DNA of 64,000 nucleotides from Mesorhizobium shangrilense (GCF_040537815.1 NZ_JBEWSZ010000008.1:1-64000), one strand, 5' to 3'; counted from the stretch's first letter, positions 43,358 through 52,710 are shown. The notes: generated by a model not told the origin, from the sequence alone. Made by a program: numbers and translations.

Positions 43358-43882
43358 TCAGCTTGCCTTGCGGTCAAACGCGTTCGGCCCGAATTCCAAT
43401 GCCAGGGCGCTGATGTCCTTCACGAAAGGCAGCGTGCCGTGGATTTCCGGATCGACTTTGGAGTCGAACAGTGCGGTGTAGCCATTGTTGAGATAAAGTT
43501 CTGCGGCCTCCGGCTGGCGGAAGCCCGTGGTCAGGTAGAGCCTGATGTAGCCCTGGCGCGCCGCCTGCAATTCGAGTTCGGCGAGCACCTTGCGCGCCAA
43601 TCCCTGGCGGCGCAGATCGATATGAGTCCAGACGCGCTTGAGCTCGGCGGTGCGCTCGTCATAGCGCTTGAAGGCGCCGCCGGCGATCGCCGCGCCGGCG
43701 CGCAGCAACAGCAGGAAATTTCCATTGGGAGGCGCGAACAGCTCGGCGGGGTAGCGACGCATCTCCTCGCCGGGTTCGCCAAAGTGGTCGCCGTAGCGGG
43801 TCGTGTATTCCCAGGTCAGCGCTTCGATGAGCGGCGCCGCGCGCGGATCGAGGGGCGTGGTGTAGAGAAAACTGTCTGTCAT
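43358..43882 (-). CDS. GNAT-family N-acetyltransferase
   Basis: 174 residues of the GNAT superfamily. The acetyl-CoA loop is RRQGLARKVLAELE, preceded by ELKRVWTHIDL and followed by LYLTTGFRQPEAAELYLNNG, the typical motif A and motif B arrangement. In Bacillus, acetyltransferases of the yxe/ytm operons (YxeL, YtmI) N-acetylate S-modified cysteines before oxidation. The setting here (M20 amidohydrolase, LLM oxygenases, amino-acid transporter) is the same. Its start overlaps the amidohydrolase stop by 4 bp (ATGA). Confidence 0.9.
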   Translation of the reverse strand: MTDSFLYTTPLDPRAAPLIEALTWEYTTRYGDHFGEPGEEMRRYPAELFAPPNGNFLLLLRAGAAIAGGAFKRYDERTAELKRVWTHIDLRRQGLARKVLAELELQAARQGYIRLYLTTGFRQPEAAELYLNNGYTALFDSKVDPEIHGTLPFVKDISALALEFGPNAFDRKAS

Positions 43883-45108
43883 GGCGTGGGCCCTGTTGCC
43901 GGCTCACTTGTCCGCGGAGCCTCGTTCGCGGCGAGATAGTCCTGGACCAGCGCCACCCAGTAGCGCGCGGCATCAGGCAAGATGTCGTCGTTGAAGTCGT
44001 AGTTGGGGCTGTGTAGGTCGGCGCTGTCGCCATTGCCGATGAAGAGGTAGCTGCCCGGTCGCGCCTCGAGCATGAAGGCGAAATCCTCGCTGGCGGTGAT
44101 CACAGGGAAATTGGTCTCGATCCGTTCCGTGCCGAAATGCCGGAGCGCCACCTGGCGGGCGAACTCGGTCTCCTCGGGGTGGTTGACCAGTGTCGGATAG
44201 CCGCGCGGATAGGCGACCTCCGCAGTTGCGCCATAGCTTTGCGCGTGCGTCTCGGCCAGCGCGATGATGCGCGCGCGGATTTGTTCGCGGACAGCCTCAG
44301 TGAACGTCCGGATGGTGACTTTCAGCTCGACGCTGTCGGGGATGACGTTGGCGGCGATGCCGCCATGGATGGTACCGACGGTGACGACCGCCGTTTCAAG
44401 CGGGTCGACATTGCGCGAGACGATTGTCTGCAGCGCCATGATAAGCGAGGCGGCGGCGACGATCGGGTCCACGGCATGGCTCGGCCGCGCGCCATGGCCA
44501 CCCTTGCCGATGATCTTGATGATGGCAAGGTCGACCGAGGCCATGGCGGGACCGCTGAGGAAAGCGAACTGCCCGGCCGGCACGCCCGGCCAATTGTGCA
44601 GCCCGAAGACCGCGTCGACGGGAAAGCGCTCGAACAGCCCGTCGGCGATCATCGCCTTGGCGCCGGCGCCGCCTTCCTCGGCGGGCTGGAAGATCAGCCG
44701 GACCGTTCCCGAGAAATCTCGCGTCTCGGCGAGATGCCTGGCGGCGGCGAGCAGGATCGAGGTATGCCCGTCATGCCCGCAGGCATGCATGACGCCCGGC
44801 CTGGTGCTGGCGTAGGGCAGGCCGGTCGCCTCGACGATCGGCAAGGCGTCCATGTCGGCGCGGATGCCGATGCTTTTTTCACCGAGCCCGTTGCGCAGCG
44901 TGCCGACCACGCCGGTGCCGCCGATATTCTCAGCGACCTCATAGCCCCAGGATTGCAGGCGCTCGGCAACCAGTGCGCTGGTCTTCTTCTCCTGGTAGGC
45001 CAGCTCCGGCTCGCTGTGCAGCTTGCGGCGCAGCGCGACGAACTCGTCGGCGCTCTCCAGGATCGCCTCGGCGATCGCGGCCGAAGACGGAGCAGGCCGG
45101 ACCGTCAT
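43879..45108 (-). CDS. M20-family amidohydrolase (hippurate hydrolase/deacetylase type)
   Basis: 409 residues of the M20D metallopeptidase group. Metal-binding motifs are visible: MHACGHDGHTSILLAA, then FQPAEEGGAGAKAM with the catalytic Glu pair, HNWPG, KGGHGARPSHAVDPI in the dimerisation domain and TASEDFAFMLE near the end. Members deacylate N-acyl amino acids. In Bacillus YxeP removes the acetyl group from N-acetylcysteine after C-S cleavage, a role that fits this cluster. Start ATG 45108 shares its A with the stop of the upstream LLM gene (TGATG), and the downstream GNAT gene overlaps, so all three are translationally coupled. Confidence 0.93.
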   Translation of the reverse strand: MTVRPAPSSAAIAEAILESADEFVALRRKLHSEPELAYQEKKTSALVAERLQSWGYEVAENIGGTGVVGTLRNGLGEKSIGIRADMDALPIVEATGLPYASTRPGVMHACGHDGHTSILLAAARHLAETRDFSGTVRLIFQPAEEGGAGAKAMIADGLFERFPVDAVFGLHNWPGVPAGQFAFLSGPAMASVDLAIIKIIGKGGHGARPSHAVDPIVAAASLIMALQTIVSRNVDPLETAVVTVGTIHGGIAANVIPDSVELKVTIRTFTEAVREQIRARIIALAETHAQSYGATAEVAYPRGYPTLVNHPEETEFARQVALRHFGTERIETNFPVITASEDFAFMLEARPGSYLFIGNGDSADLHSPNYDFNDDILPDAARYWVALVQDYLAANEAPRTSEPATGPTP

Positions 45109-46457
45109 CAGGCTGCTTCCTCGGTGGTCGTCGTGGAAGCGGCGTGCTGCGCGTAACGGCTTTCCTTGAACGGCAATTCGAGATGGTCGCGCAGCGTCGT
45201 GCCGATCTGGTCGCGGACGTGGCGGCCGCGCTCTTCCAGAATGGGCAGGACATGCTTCTCGAAATCGTCGAGCCCGGCCGGGATGACCTGGAAGCCCAGC
45301 ACGAAACCGTCCGCCGCTCCGCCATCCACCCAGCGGATCAGTTCGTCGGCGATCTTCTTGGGCGTGCCGATGAAGGCGCTGCGCGACGTCGCCGCATCCA
45401 GTGCCACCTCGCGCAGCGTGAGCTTCTTCTCCCGGGCGACACGCTTGATGCGGTCGGTGGTGGAGCGGAAATTGTTCCTGCCGATGTCGCCGAGCTCAGG
45501 GAACGGATCGTCGACCGGATAGGCGGTGAAATCGTGATGATCAAAGAAACGGCCGAGATAGAGCAGCGCCTCGTGAACGCTGACGAGGTCGCGTATCTCG
45601 CGATACTTGCGCTCGGCCTCCTCTTGCGTCGAGCCGACGATCGGTGCGATGCCGGGGAAGATCTTGATATGGTCCGCACTGCGTCCGTGCGCCACCGCGC
45701 TTTCCTTGAGCCGGCGCGACAGGTCGCGGTTTTCCTCGAAGGCTGCAGCGTTGGCAAAGACGGCATCGGCATGCTGGCCACCGAGCGAGATGCCGTCATC
45801 CGAGCCCCCGGCCTGGAACAGCACAGGCTGTCCCTGCGCCGAGCGGCCGAGATTGAGCGGCCCTTCGGCTGAGTGGAACCTACCCTTGAAGTTCAGCCGG
45901 TGCATCCTGGAGAAGTCGGCATAGTGGCCGGCTTGCCGGTCGCGCACGAAAGCGTCGTCGTCCCAGGAATCCCACAGGCCCTTGACGATCTCGATATGCT
46001 CGGCAGCGATCTCGTAGCGCAGCGCGTGCTCGGGATGCTTGTCGCGGCCGTAATTTTTCGCCGAGCCTTCGAGCGGCGAGGTCACCGCGTTCCAGCCGGC
46101 GCGCCCGCCGCTGACAGCGTCGATCGATCCGAATTGCCGCGCGACGGTAAACGGATCGCTGTAGGAGGTGGACAGCGTGCCGACGAGACCAATGCTCTTT
46201 GTCGCCACCGCCAGCGCCGACAAAAGCACGATCGGCTCGAAGCGGTTGAGGAAATGCGGGATCGACTGCTCGTTGATGTAGAGGCCGTCGGCGACGAAGG
46301 CGAAGGCTATGCCGGCCGCTTCAGCCTGACGCGCGATACCGACGTAATAGTCGAAATTGATGCTTGCGTCGGCGGGAACGCTCGGATGCTTCCAGGCATT
46401 CATGTGCCCGCCGGGGCCTTGCAGCATGATACCGAAGGGAATTCGCTGGCTGATCAT
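45108..46457 (-). CDS. NtaA/SnaA/DszA-type flavin monooxygenase
   Basis: 449 residues from ATG 46457, which has a good ribosome site (aaggag); an in-frame ATG at 46481 lacks one. It is a large LLM monooxygenase of the NtaA/SnaA/DszA group: [65 protein letters not shown] and [20 protein letters not shown]. It uses FMNH2 from a separate reductase. Closest in logic to Bacillus YxeK/YtnJ, which oxidatively cleave the C-S bond of N-acetylated S-modified cysteines. It lies 24 bp after the smaller LLM gene and is coupled to the M20 gene. Confidence 0.92.
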   Translation of the reverse strand: MISQRIPFGIMLQGPGGHMNAWKHPSVPADASINFDYYVGIARQAEAAGIAFAFVADGLYINEQSIPHFLNRFEPIVLLSALAVATKSIGLVGTLSTSYSDPFTVARQFGSIDAVSGGRAGWNAVTSPLEGSAKNYGRDKHPEHALRYEIAAEHIEIVKGLWDSWDDDAFVRDRQAGHYADFSRMHRLNFKGRFHSAEGPLNLGRSAQGQPVLFQAGGSDDGISLGGQHADAVFANAAAFEENRDLSRRLKESAVAHGRSADHIKIFPGIAPIVGSTQEEAERKYREIRDLVSVHEALLYLGRFFDHHDFTAYPVDDPFPELGDIGRNNFRSTTDRIKRVAREKKLTLREVALDAATSRSAFIGTPKKIADELIRWVDGGAADGFVLGFQVIPAGLDDFEKHVLPILEERGRHVRDQIGTTLRDHLELPFKESRYAQHAASTTTTEEAA

Positions 46458-46481
46458 GGGCAAGCTCCTTGGTCTGATCAT

Positions 46482-47468
46482 TCAGGCGGCGGCGGCGGGC
46501 CGTTGCCGCACCAGCGCCTCCACGGTTGCAAGTCGCCATGACCCGCCGACGGCTGGCTCGACGATGAACTCGACCGCTCCCGAGCGCGCATGCAGACGGT
46601 CGAGTTCGGAACGCACCTGGTCTGGCGTCCCGGCGATTACGCTCGGCTGCTTGGGCTCGATGCGATACTCGCTCGCTCCCAACTGGCGCGCATAATCCTT
46701 CGCCTGGTCCTCGTTGCCGACGGTCACGCTTTGCGCGCCTGGAACGTGGACCTTGAACAATTTGATCTTGGCGGCTTCGGCCTCGGCTTCGCCCCCGTAG
46801 TCGGAGGTGATGACCGAGACCGCGATGATCGGCGCGCGCCCGGTCGCGGCCCGATAGGCCGCAACGGTGTCGTCGAGAAGAGCGTCGTCGCCATTGAGGT
46901 GACGGGCGAAGACGAAATCCCATCCATGCGCCGCGGCAAGCTGTGCACTCTCGACGCTAGCGCCCAGCAGGAAGCGCTGCGGCGCGATCGAAGGACGAGG
47001 CGTCGCGCTCAGACCGGCGACCGGACCGGCGCCATCGAGATAGGCGCCGAGCTCGGCGACCTGCCGGCCGAAATCCGGCTTGCGGGCGGGATCGCGGTCC
47101 CCTTGCAGGGCTCGCGTCGAAAGCGGCAGGCCGCCTGGCGCCTTGCCGATACCGAGGTCAACACGATTGGGCGCCAGCGAGGCCAGCAGGTTGAAATTCT
47201 CGGCCACCTTGTAGGGGCTGTAGTGCTGCAGCATGACGCCGCCGGACCCAATGCGGATGCGACTGGTCTGCGTCAGCAGATGGGCGATCAGTATCTCCGG
47301 TGAGGAGCTCGCGAGCTCCGCGACATTGTGATGCTCGGCCACCCAGAACCGGCGATAGCCAAGCTTCTCGGCCAATTGCGCAAGCGCTACGGTGCGCTTG
47401 AGCGCATCGGTCGCGCTTTCACCTTTGGAAAGGGGACTCTTGTCGAGAAGGCCGAGCGCATAAGCCAT
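46482..47468 (-). CDS. LLM-class oxidoreductase (MsnO8/YtmO-like)
   Basis: 328 residues of the short luciferase-like group: ALGLLDKSPLSKGESATDAL, YRRFWVAEHHNVAELASSSP, IRIGSGGVMLQHYSPYKVAE and NRVDLGIGKAPGG. The same type of protein (YtmO) occurs in the Bacillus ytm operon beside cystine-type transporter and acetyltransferase genes. It is the first gene of the 47468-43358 operon, and its upstream region holds a perfect palindrome (47534-47550). The substrate is unknown. Confidence 0.92.
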   Translation of the reverse strand: MAYALGLLDKSPLSKGESATDALKRTVALAQLAEKLGYRRFWVAEHHNVAELASSSPEILIAHLLTQTSRIRIGSGGVMLQHYSPYKVAENFNLLASLAPNRVDLGIGKAPGGLPLSTRALQGDRDPARKPDFGRQVAELGAYLDGAGPVAGLSATPRPSIAPQRFLLGASVESAQLAAAHGWDFVFARHLNGDDALLDDTVAAYRAATGRAPIIAVSVITSDYGGEAEAEAAKIKLFKVHVPGAQSVTVGNEDQAKDYARQLGASEYRIEPKQPSVIAGTPDQVRSELDRLHARSGAVEFIVEPAVGGSWRLATVEALVRQRPAAAA

Positions 47469-47519
47469 GGGATCTCCGCATCGCGATCGCAGGAAGGCCG
47501 ACTGCCATCACTCGCAGAG

Positions 47520-47550
47520 ATTAATCTATTTAGTCTATAAACTTTATAGA
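47520..47550. promoter_or_regulatory. Putative sulfur-regulon operator with 17-bp palindrome
   Basis: Positions 47534-47550 form a perfect palindrome, tctataaactttataga, about 65 bp upstream of the LLM start at 47468. Directly beside it, the minus strand reads actaaatagat. This is a one-mismatch version of the actaaatcgat core in the element upstream of the FMN reductase at 54838. The AT-rich setting and spacing fit an operator overlapping or close to a promoter. The regulator is unknown; a CysB-like LysR protein or another sulfur-responsive factor is possible. Confidence 0.5.
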
Positions 47551-47645
47551 TATTATCCCTAATTTAGATCGCGAGGAGAAAAAACCTTGCTCGGGACCTT
47601 CCGGCTTTGAAACGTTCGGTCATGCCAAGGCCCATCAGTTGAAAC

Positions 47646-48029
47646 TCACGGATGCGGTGGAGGGATGAGCCCGCGCTCGACCAAGGCATCGATGATCGGT
47701 TCCGCGCCGGAGACGAATTTGCGGCCATTGGCTTCGCCGCTTGCATGGGCTGAAAGCTGGCCGGCCGGCAGCACCAGGACCGGAAGCGCCTGATTGGCTT
47801 CGCCGAGAAGCTCGATCACCTCGGCGCGCGGTCGCGGGAAGGCGATGCGGCGAACGTCAATCGCATCGAGAACTGCCGGAAACGAGGTCAGCACGCCTTC
47901 CACAAGCGCCGAGTGCCGGCAGAAGAAACGCTGGCCCGCAAATTTGGCGTCTTCGAAGTCAGGGGCGAGCAGGAACAGGACGGCCTTGTCTGAATTGGCA
48001 GAGGTCAAAGGATTTTCCACTTCGAACAT
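47646..48029 (-). CDS. DUF3088-family protein
   Basis: 127 residues. LFLLAPDFEDAKFAGQRFFC, then RHSALVEGVLTSFPAVLDAI and RRIAFPRPRAEVIELLGEAN, follow the DUF3088 pattern, whose F-x-C motif suggests a thioredoxin-like/redox fold. The ending ALVERGLIPPPHP is also typical. The biochemical role is unknown. It is monocistronic on the minus strand, 177 bp before the LLM gene and 145 bp after the sulfonate-transporter ATPase, so a role in organosulfur use is suggested only by position. Upstream AT-rich sequence (48030-48110) probably carries its promoter. Confidence 0.8.
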   Translation of the reverse strand: MFEVENPLTSANSDKAVLFLLAPDFEDAKFAGQRFFCRHSALVEGVLTSFPAVLDAIDVRRIAFPRPRAEVIELLGEANQALPVLVLPAGQLSAHASGEANGRKFVSGAEPIIDALVERGLIPPPHP

Positions 48030-48174
48030 TATATTCGGGCGGCCGACAACCTAGGCGGCCTCTTGGTATAGAGACGGTTGTCTTGCACTATAGAAAACAA
48101 GGGCAGTTGCCGGGTCGGACCGCGACATCCCGCGGTCAACGAGGCTGAGGCGCTGCTTTGAGCCATGTCGGCGG

Positions 48175-49008
48175 TCAGGCGCTGCGGCGAGCGAGTTCGG
48201 CGTCAGCATCGTTTCCAGTCCGCGACACGCCGAGCCAGGATAACACCTCGTCGCGAAGCCGAATGAAATTCGGATCGGAGCGGTCGCGAGACACTGCGTC
48301 GGTCACGGGCAGAATCGTGGCGATCCGCCCAGGATGGGGATGCATGATGACGATCCGATTTCCGAGATAGACTGCTTCATCGACGTCGTGCGTGACGAGC
48401 ACGGCGGTCGTGCCCTCGTGCCGGACGATCCGCTGAAGCTCGTCCTGCAAGCGCAGCCGGGTTAGCGCGTCGAGAGCCCCCAGCGGCTCGTCGAGCAATA
48501 GGAAGCGCGGCTTCGTCACGAGCGCGCGGGCGATTGCCACGCGCTGCGCCATGCCGCCCGACAATTGGGCAGGATAGGCTTTGGCGAATTGATCGAGGCC
48601 GACGAGATGCAGATGGTCGCGAACGAGTTCGCTCTTTTCGGCAGCGCCCAACCGACTTTGGCGCAGCGCCGCCGCGACATTAGCCTCGACATTGAGCCAG
48701 GGCAAAAGCCTGTGCTCCTGGAAAACGATCGAGCGGTCGAGACCCGGCCGTTCCACCTTCCGACCGTCGACCCGGATGTCGCCGTCATAGTCAGTGTCGA
48801 GGCCGAGGATGAGCCGCAGCAAGGTGGATTTGCCGCAACCGGAGGATCCTACGATGCTGACGAACTCGCCCTCGTCGACTGCAAGATGGATATGCGACAG
48901 AGCCTGGACCTGACGGCCGGCGACACTGAACCTCTTGCTGACGTCAGCAATCTCCAAAGCGTGGCTTTGGCCACGTCCCCGTTCGGAAATGGCGACAGGG
49001 CCGCTCAT
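48175..49008 (-). CDS. ssuB: SsuB/TauB-type sulfonate ABC transporter ATPase
   Basis: 277 residues from ATG 49008, which overlaps the permease stop by 4 bp (ATGA); a longer open frame from 49554 is a shadow of the permease gene. Motifs: Walker [11 protein letters not shown]-loop [11 protein letters not shown], signature [15 protein letters not shown], Walker [14 protein letters not shown] and switch VTHDVDEAV. This is the nitrate/sulfonate/taurine importer subfamily. It ends the operon 54838-48175. A short hairpin (48118-48137, 7-bp stem) lies beyond the stop without a T tract. Confidence 0.92.
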   Translation of the reverse strand: MSGPVAISERGRGQSHALEIADVSKRFSVAGRQVQALSHIHLAVDEGEFVSIVGSSGCGKSTLLRLILGLDTDYDGDIRVDGRKVERPGLDRSIVFQEHRLLPWLNVEANVAAALRQSRLGAAEKSELVRDHLHLVGLDQFAKAYPAQLSGGMAQRVAIARALVTKPRFLLLDEPLGALDALTRLRLQDELQRIVRHEGTTAVLVTHDVDEAVYLGNRIVIMHPHPGRIATILPVTDAVSRDRSDPNFIRLRDEVLSWLGVSRTGNDADAELARRSA

Positions 49009-49829
49009 GGGATCCTCCAGCGCAGAAAGCGATGCTCCAGGGAGCCGGCGATGACATTGAAGACCACGCCGACGCCACCGAGGAGGAGAACGCACAGCAG
49101 CAATAGATCCATGTGGAACAGATGCTGGCCCTCGTTCATGCGCCCGCCAATACCTGGTGCGATGTTGAGCAGAAGCTCGGCCCCTACCGTCGCGGTCCAG
49201 GCGTAGATCAGAGCGGAATGAAGGCCCGTGAAGATTTGCGGCAGCGCACCCGGAATGGCGATAATCCGGGCGAAGTCGAACCAGTTGAAGGTCAGCACGT
49301 CGGCAAGCTCGCGATAGCTGCGCGGGATGCCGGACACGCCCTGCCAGGTGTTGATCAAGGTGGGCTGGAACGCTGCGAGCGCGATGAAGACGACCTTGCC
49401 GGCCTCGCCGCCGCCGAACCACATCGAGATGAGGGGAACCCACGCGAAGAGAGCGATCTGGCGGTGTACCAGCAGCACTGGCCCGAGCAGGCGTTCGATG
49501 AGGCGGGAAAAACCGATCGCCAGACCAAGCGCGATTCCGGCCGCACTGCCACACACGAAACCGATCAGGTCACGCTCCAGGCTCGCCAGTAGATTGACGC
49601 CGAGACCACCGTGGCTGAACTCGGCCACGCCGCGGGCCACCACCTCTTCGAGTGACGGTAGGAAACGCGGGTCGGCAGCGCCGGCATGCGCGAGCAACTC
49701 CCAAATCGCGAGCAGCGCAATTGGCACCGCAAGTGGCCGCAAATGTCGGCCGATGAAGCGGAAGGGCGGCGGTGCGATGGGAGCGCTGTGCGACAGCCGC
49801 TCCCGACCGTCAATCGTAATGATGCTCAT
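49005..49829 (-). CDS. SsuC-type sulfonate ABC permease (second)
   Basis: 274 residues from ATG 49829, overlapping the preceding permease by ATGA. Six or so helices, with the BPD-type coupling region PRSYRELADVLTFNWFDFAR followed by IIAIPGALPQIFTGLHSALI, as in SsuC/TauC. It is coupled both to a different permease upstream and to the ATPase downstream. Two permease genes in one sulfonate-type operon suggest a heterodimeric channel, whereas standard SsuC/TauC form homodimers. Confidence 0.92.
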   Translation of the reverse strand: MSIITIDGRERLSHSAPIAPPPFRFIGRHLRPLAVPIALLAIWELLAHAGAADPRFLPSLEEVVARGVAEFSHGGLGVNLLASLERDLIGFVCGSAAGIALGLAIGFSRLIERLLGPVLLVHRQIALFAWVPLISMWFGGGEAGKVVFIALAAFQPTLINTWQGVSGIPRSYRELADVLTFNWFDFARIIAIPGALPQIFTGLHSALIYAWTATVGAELLLNIAPGIGGRMNEGQHLFHMDLLLLCVLLLGGVGVVFNVIAGSLEHRFLRWRIP

Positions 49830-50668
49830 CGGGGGATCTCCGGACGCCAGCGTTGCAGATGGTTTTCGACAAGCGTGAGCAGGCCATGGATCACCAATCC
49901 GATCAGGCCGACCACGATCATGGCCGAAATAACAAGTTCCAATTGAAAGAGCTGACGGCCATAGGCCATCAGGTATCCGAGCCCTTCGAACGATGCGATG
50001 AGTTCTACCGCAACCAAGGTTTGCCAGCCGTTGGCAAGGCCTTCTCGCAGCCCTGTAAAGATCGAGGGCACGGCGGAGGGCAGCACGATCATCGTGAGTT
50101 TCGACCAGCGGCTGAACGAAAGGACCCGGCCAAGCTCCACATAAGCTTCCGGAACGTCGCGCACGCCTTGGGACGTGTTCAGGACGACAGGAATGAAGGC
50201 TGACCATCCGATGACGATGATCTTCAAGCCTTCGTCGATGCCGACGATCAGAATGACGATCGGCATCCAGCCGAGGGTCGGGACCTGGCTGAGGGCGAGG
50301 AACAGCGGATCGACGAATTCGCGAAGGGTCTTCGACAGGCCAACCGCCGTGCCGAAGACGAGACCCACCAGCGCACCGGCGGCGAATCCCTCCGCAACGC
50401 GCTCAAGGCTCGTCACCGTGCTGGACAGCAGCGAGCCGTCCTGGATGCCGTCCCATAAAGTGTCGAACACGATCCACGGCGGCGGCAGGATCTGCTCCGG
50501 CAACTGGCCGAGGAGAGCGGCGACGGTCCAGGCCGTCAGAAGCCCCAGCGGCACCACGAGGCCGAGAACCAGGATGCCGGCCGCGGGGAGAATGCGCCGG
50601 CGAGTGGGGGCAGCACCGGCGGTGCTGTCCCCATGGCCGGTCTGGGCCGCGGCTTGCCCGCCGCGCAT
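49826..50668 (-). CDS. ssuC: SsuC-type sulfonate ABC permease (first)
   Basis: 280 residues from ATG 50668, one base after the TAA of the binding-protein gene. Residues before it in the open frame overlap that gene and are not expected in the protein. Membrane helices begin at ILVLGLVVPLGLLTAWTVAA. The coupling segment RDVPEAYVELGRVLSFSRWS plus VLPSAVPSIFTGLREGLANG is typical of the nitrate/sulfonate/taurine permeases. It is clearly diverged from its downstream partner at 49005-49829. Confidence 0.92.
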   Translation of the reverse strand: MRGGQAAAQTGHGDSTAGAAPTRRRILPAAGILVLGLVVPLGLLTAWTVAALLGQLPEQILPPPWIVFDTLWDGIQDGSLLSSTVTSLERVAEGFAAGALVGLVFGTAVGLSKTLREFVDPLFLALSQVPTLGWMPIVILIVGIDEGLKIIVIGWSAFIPVVLNTSQGVRDVPEAYVELGRVLSFSRWSKLTMIVLPSAVPSIFTGLREGLANGWQTLVAVELIASFEGLGYLMAYGRQLFQLELVISAMIVVGLIGLVIHGLLTLVENHLQRWRPEIPR

Positions 50669-50669
50669 C

Positions 50670-51761
50670 TTAGTTGCTCGCCGCTTTGGTGTGTTCGACT
50701 TGGCCCTCGGTGACTTTCTGGCCCTTCGCGTCAAAGGTGGACCAGTAGTTCTTGAGCTCGAGGTCTAGCAGGGCCTGCTTGAGGTACTTGGTCTCGAACC
50801 AGCTATCGATATCGACGTCCTTCTTGATCAGGCCATAGGCTTTGGCGCGCTCGGCTTGGTCCTTGTAGCGCGCGATGATGAAGTCATCGACGACAGGCGA
50901 CAGGCGATGGGCCAGCGGTTCGTCCTTGAAATCGGCCTCGAAGCTTTCGACCGGCAGGCCGGCCTTCGACCAGAGCTCGAAGACTGCCTGGCGATTGGCC
51001 TCGTCTGAGCCGAAGCGCGCGGCCTTGACGAACGCGCGCACGACCTTGGCCGTGAATTCCGGGTGGGCCTTCTCGAACTCCGCGGTGACGAGGAGCCCGG
51101 AGTTGCGCCCGAGGGTCGGGTCGTCGTTCTTGGTCGAATAGATGATCTTGACCGCGCCGCGCTTGGCGAGGTCGAGATATTCAGAGCCGCCGAAGGAAGC
51201 CTCGACATTGCCCGAGACGAGCGCCGCCGTGGCGGCATTCGAGTCGAGACTGACGAAGCGGATATCCTTTTCGGTGAGGCCGTGCTTTTCGAGAACGCGG
51301 TCGGTGGCGATCTGCAAATTGGTACCGCGGAACTGCGCCACCTTATGGCCCCTCAGGTCCTCCACGGTCTTGAGCTGCGAATCCGGGGGCACCGCGAGAT
51401 AAAGCGCATCATGGCTGCCGGCTGAGGCCAGATATTTCGTCTGCAGGCCGCGCGAGCGGCCGACGATCGAAGGCAGATCGCCGAGGCCCGCGGCAAAATC
51501 GAGCTGGCCCGCGGCGAGCGACTCGTTGAGGGCCGGCCCGGCGCCGCGGAAGAAAGTCCAGGTGACCTTGACGTCCGGAACGTCCTTGAACTCGGCTTCG
51601 ACGAGTTGCTGCACATTGGCCACGGCGACATAGTCGCCATAGGCATAGGGCCGGTCGTCGATGCCGGTTCCGGGATAGCCGATGCGGATGAGGGTCTCGG
51701 CCGACGCGGGAGCGATGGCGAGGAGGCCGCCGATCAGGGCTGCGATATGCGCGAATTTCAT
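50670..51761 (-). CDS. ssuA: SsuA/TauA-type sulfonate-binding protein
   Basis: 363 residues. The signal peptide MKFAHIAALIGGLLAIAPAS is followed by AETLIRIGYPG, the standard start of a sulfonate/aliphatic-sulfur binding protein. Further matches are FFRGAGPALNESLAAGQLDF and SHDALYLAVPPDSQLKTVED followed by LRGHKVAQFRG. About 40 residues longer at the C-terminus than SsuA. It delivers an organosulfur ligand to the two SsuC permeases. It lies 28 bp after the tauD-like gene. Confidence 0.9.
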   Translation of the reverse strand: MKFAHIAALIGGLLAIAPASAETLIRIGYPGTGIDDRPYAYGDYVAVANVQQLVEAEFKDVPDVKVTWTFFRGAGPALNESLAAGQLDFAAGLGDLPSIVGRSRGLQTKYLASAGSHDALYLAVPPDSQLKTVEDLRGHKVAQFRGTNLQIATDRVLEKHGLTEKDIRFVSLDSNAATAALVSGNVEASFGGSEYLDLAKRGAVKIIYSTKNDDPTLGRNSGLLVTAEFEKAHPEFTAKVVRAFVKAARFGSDEANRQAVFELWSKAGLPVESFEADFKDEPLAHRLSPVVDDFIIARYKDQAERAKAYGLIKKDVDIDSWFETKYLKQALLDLELKNYWSTFDAKGQKVTEGQVEHTKAASN

Positions 51762-51789
51762 GAGTGAGGATCCTTGCTTGAGGGAAGGG

Positions 51790-52710
51790 TCAGGCGGCGC
51801 GGGTGACGGCGTCGCGAACCAGCTTCTTGCGGGTGACGCTGCGACGGCCGTCGACGCTCACCGGTACGTCGCCGTCGAGCGTGGTGCGGCGCACGACACG
51901 GGCGCGGTCGCCGTAGTCGTTGACGGCGTAGTGCTGGGTGGCGCGGTTGTCCCAGATGGCGACATCGTTTGCCTGCCAGCGCCAGCGCACCGTGTTTTCA
52001 ATCCGCAGGACATGAGACTGGAGGAGGGCGTAGAGCTGCTCGGAATCGCTCTTCGAATAGCCGACGAAGCGCTGCACGAAAGAGCCGAGTACGAGCGAGC
52101 GCTCGCCGGTCTCCGGGTGGACGCGCACCACGGGATGGTCGGTCTCGTAGACGGTGGAAGCAAAAACCTCCTCGTAGTGGCGGCGATCGGCCTCGGTGGC
52201 ATGCGGGCGCTGTGCGGCATAGTCATAGGCATTGCTATGGGTTGCCCACAGCTGTTCGGCGGTCGCCTTGAGCGCCTGTGGCAGGCTCTCGTAGGCCGCC
52301 ACGGTGTTGGACCAAACCGTATCACCGCCGACCTCGGGAATGGTCACGCCGCGCAGGATCGAGATCTTGGGATAGGCGTCGACGAAGGTGACATCTGTGT
52401 GCCAGGCATCGGCGCGGCCACCTCGTGACGCGTCAAGTTCAAGGATCGACGTCGTGCCGTTGCGTACATGCTCGGTCGGATGTGGAACGAGATTGCCGAG
52501 GCGCTTGGAAAAACGCTCCTGCTCGGCATCGGTCAGCTGATCCTGGTCGCGAAAGAAGATCACCTTGTGCTGCAGCAGGGCGGCATTGATGGCCGCGATT
52601 GTCTCGTCGGAAAGGCCGCCCGAAAGCTTGATGCCGGCGATCTCGGCGCCGATCCGGGCGGCGACGGGTTTGATCGTCAGTGAGGATACGGTGGCTTGTG
52701 ATGTGGTCAT
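51790..52710 (-). CDS. TauD/TfdA-family 2-oxoglutarate-dependent dioxygenase
   Basis: 306 residues. The Fe(II) ligands are visible: His104 and Asp106 in DAWHTDVTF and His260 in DNRATQHYAVNDYG, with Arg271/Arg274 placed to bind 2-oxoglutarate. The N-terminal VAARIGAEIAGIKLSGGLSD is typical. TauD releases sulfite from taurine, and AtsK uses alkyl sulfate esters; the present context (sulfonate transporter, NtaA-type oxygenase) fits either. ATG 52710 has a good ribosome site (aaggag). Confidence 0.93.
   Translation of the reverse strand: MTTSQATVSSLTIKPVAARIGAEIAGIKLSGGLSDETIAAINAALLQHKVIFFRDQDQLTDAEQERFSKRLGNLVPHPTEHVRNGTTSILELDASRGGRADAWHTDVTFVDAYPKISILRGVTIPEVGGDTVWSNTVAAYESLPQALKATAEQLWATHSNAYDYAAQRPHATEADRRHYEEVFASTVYETDHPVVRVHPETGERSLVLGSFVQRFVGYSKSDSEQLYALLQSHVLRIENTVRWRWQANDVAIWDNRATQHYAVNDYGDRARVVRRTTLDGDVPVSVDGRRSVTRKKLVRDAVTRAA

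Noticed and set aside
48118..48137. GC-rich hairpin (7-bp stem) after ssuB
   Set aside because: No T tract follows in the minus direction, so it cannot be called an intrinsic terminator with confidence.
48175..49554. 459-aa version of the ssuB gene
   Set aside because: The N-terminal 182 residues are a shadow of the overlapping permease. The ATG at 49008 overlaps the permease stop and gives the normal ATPase length.
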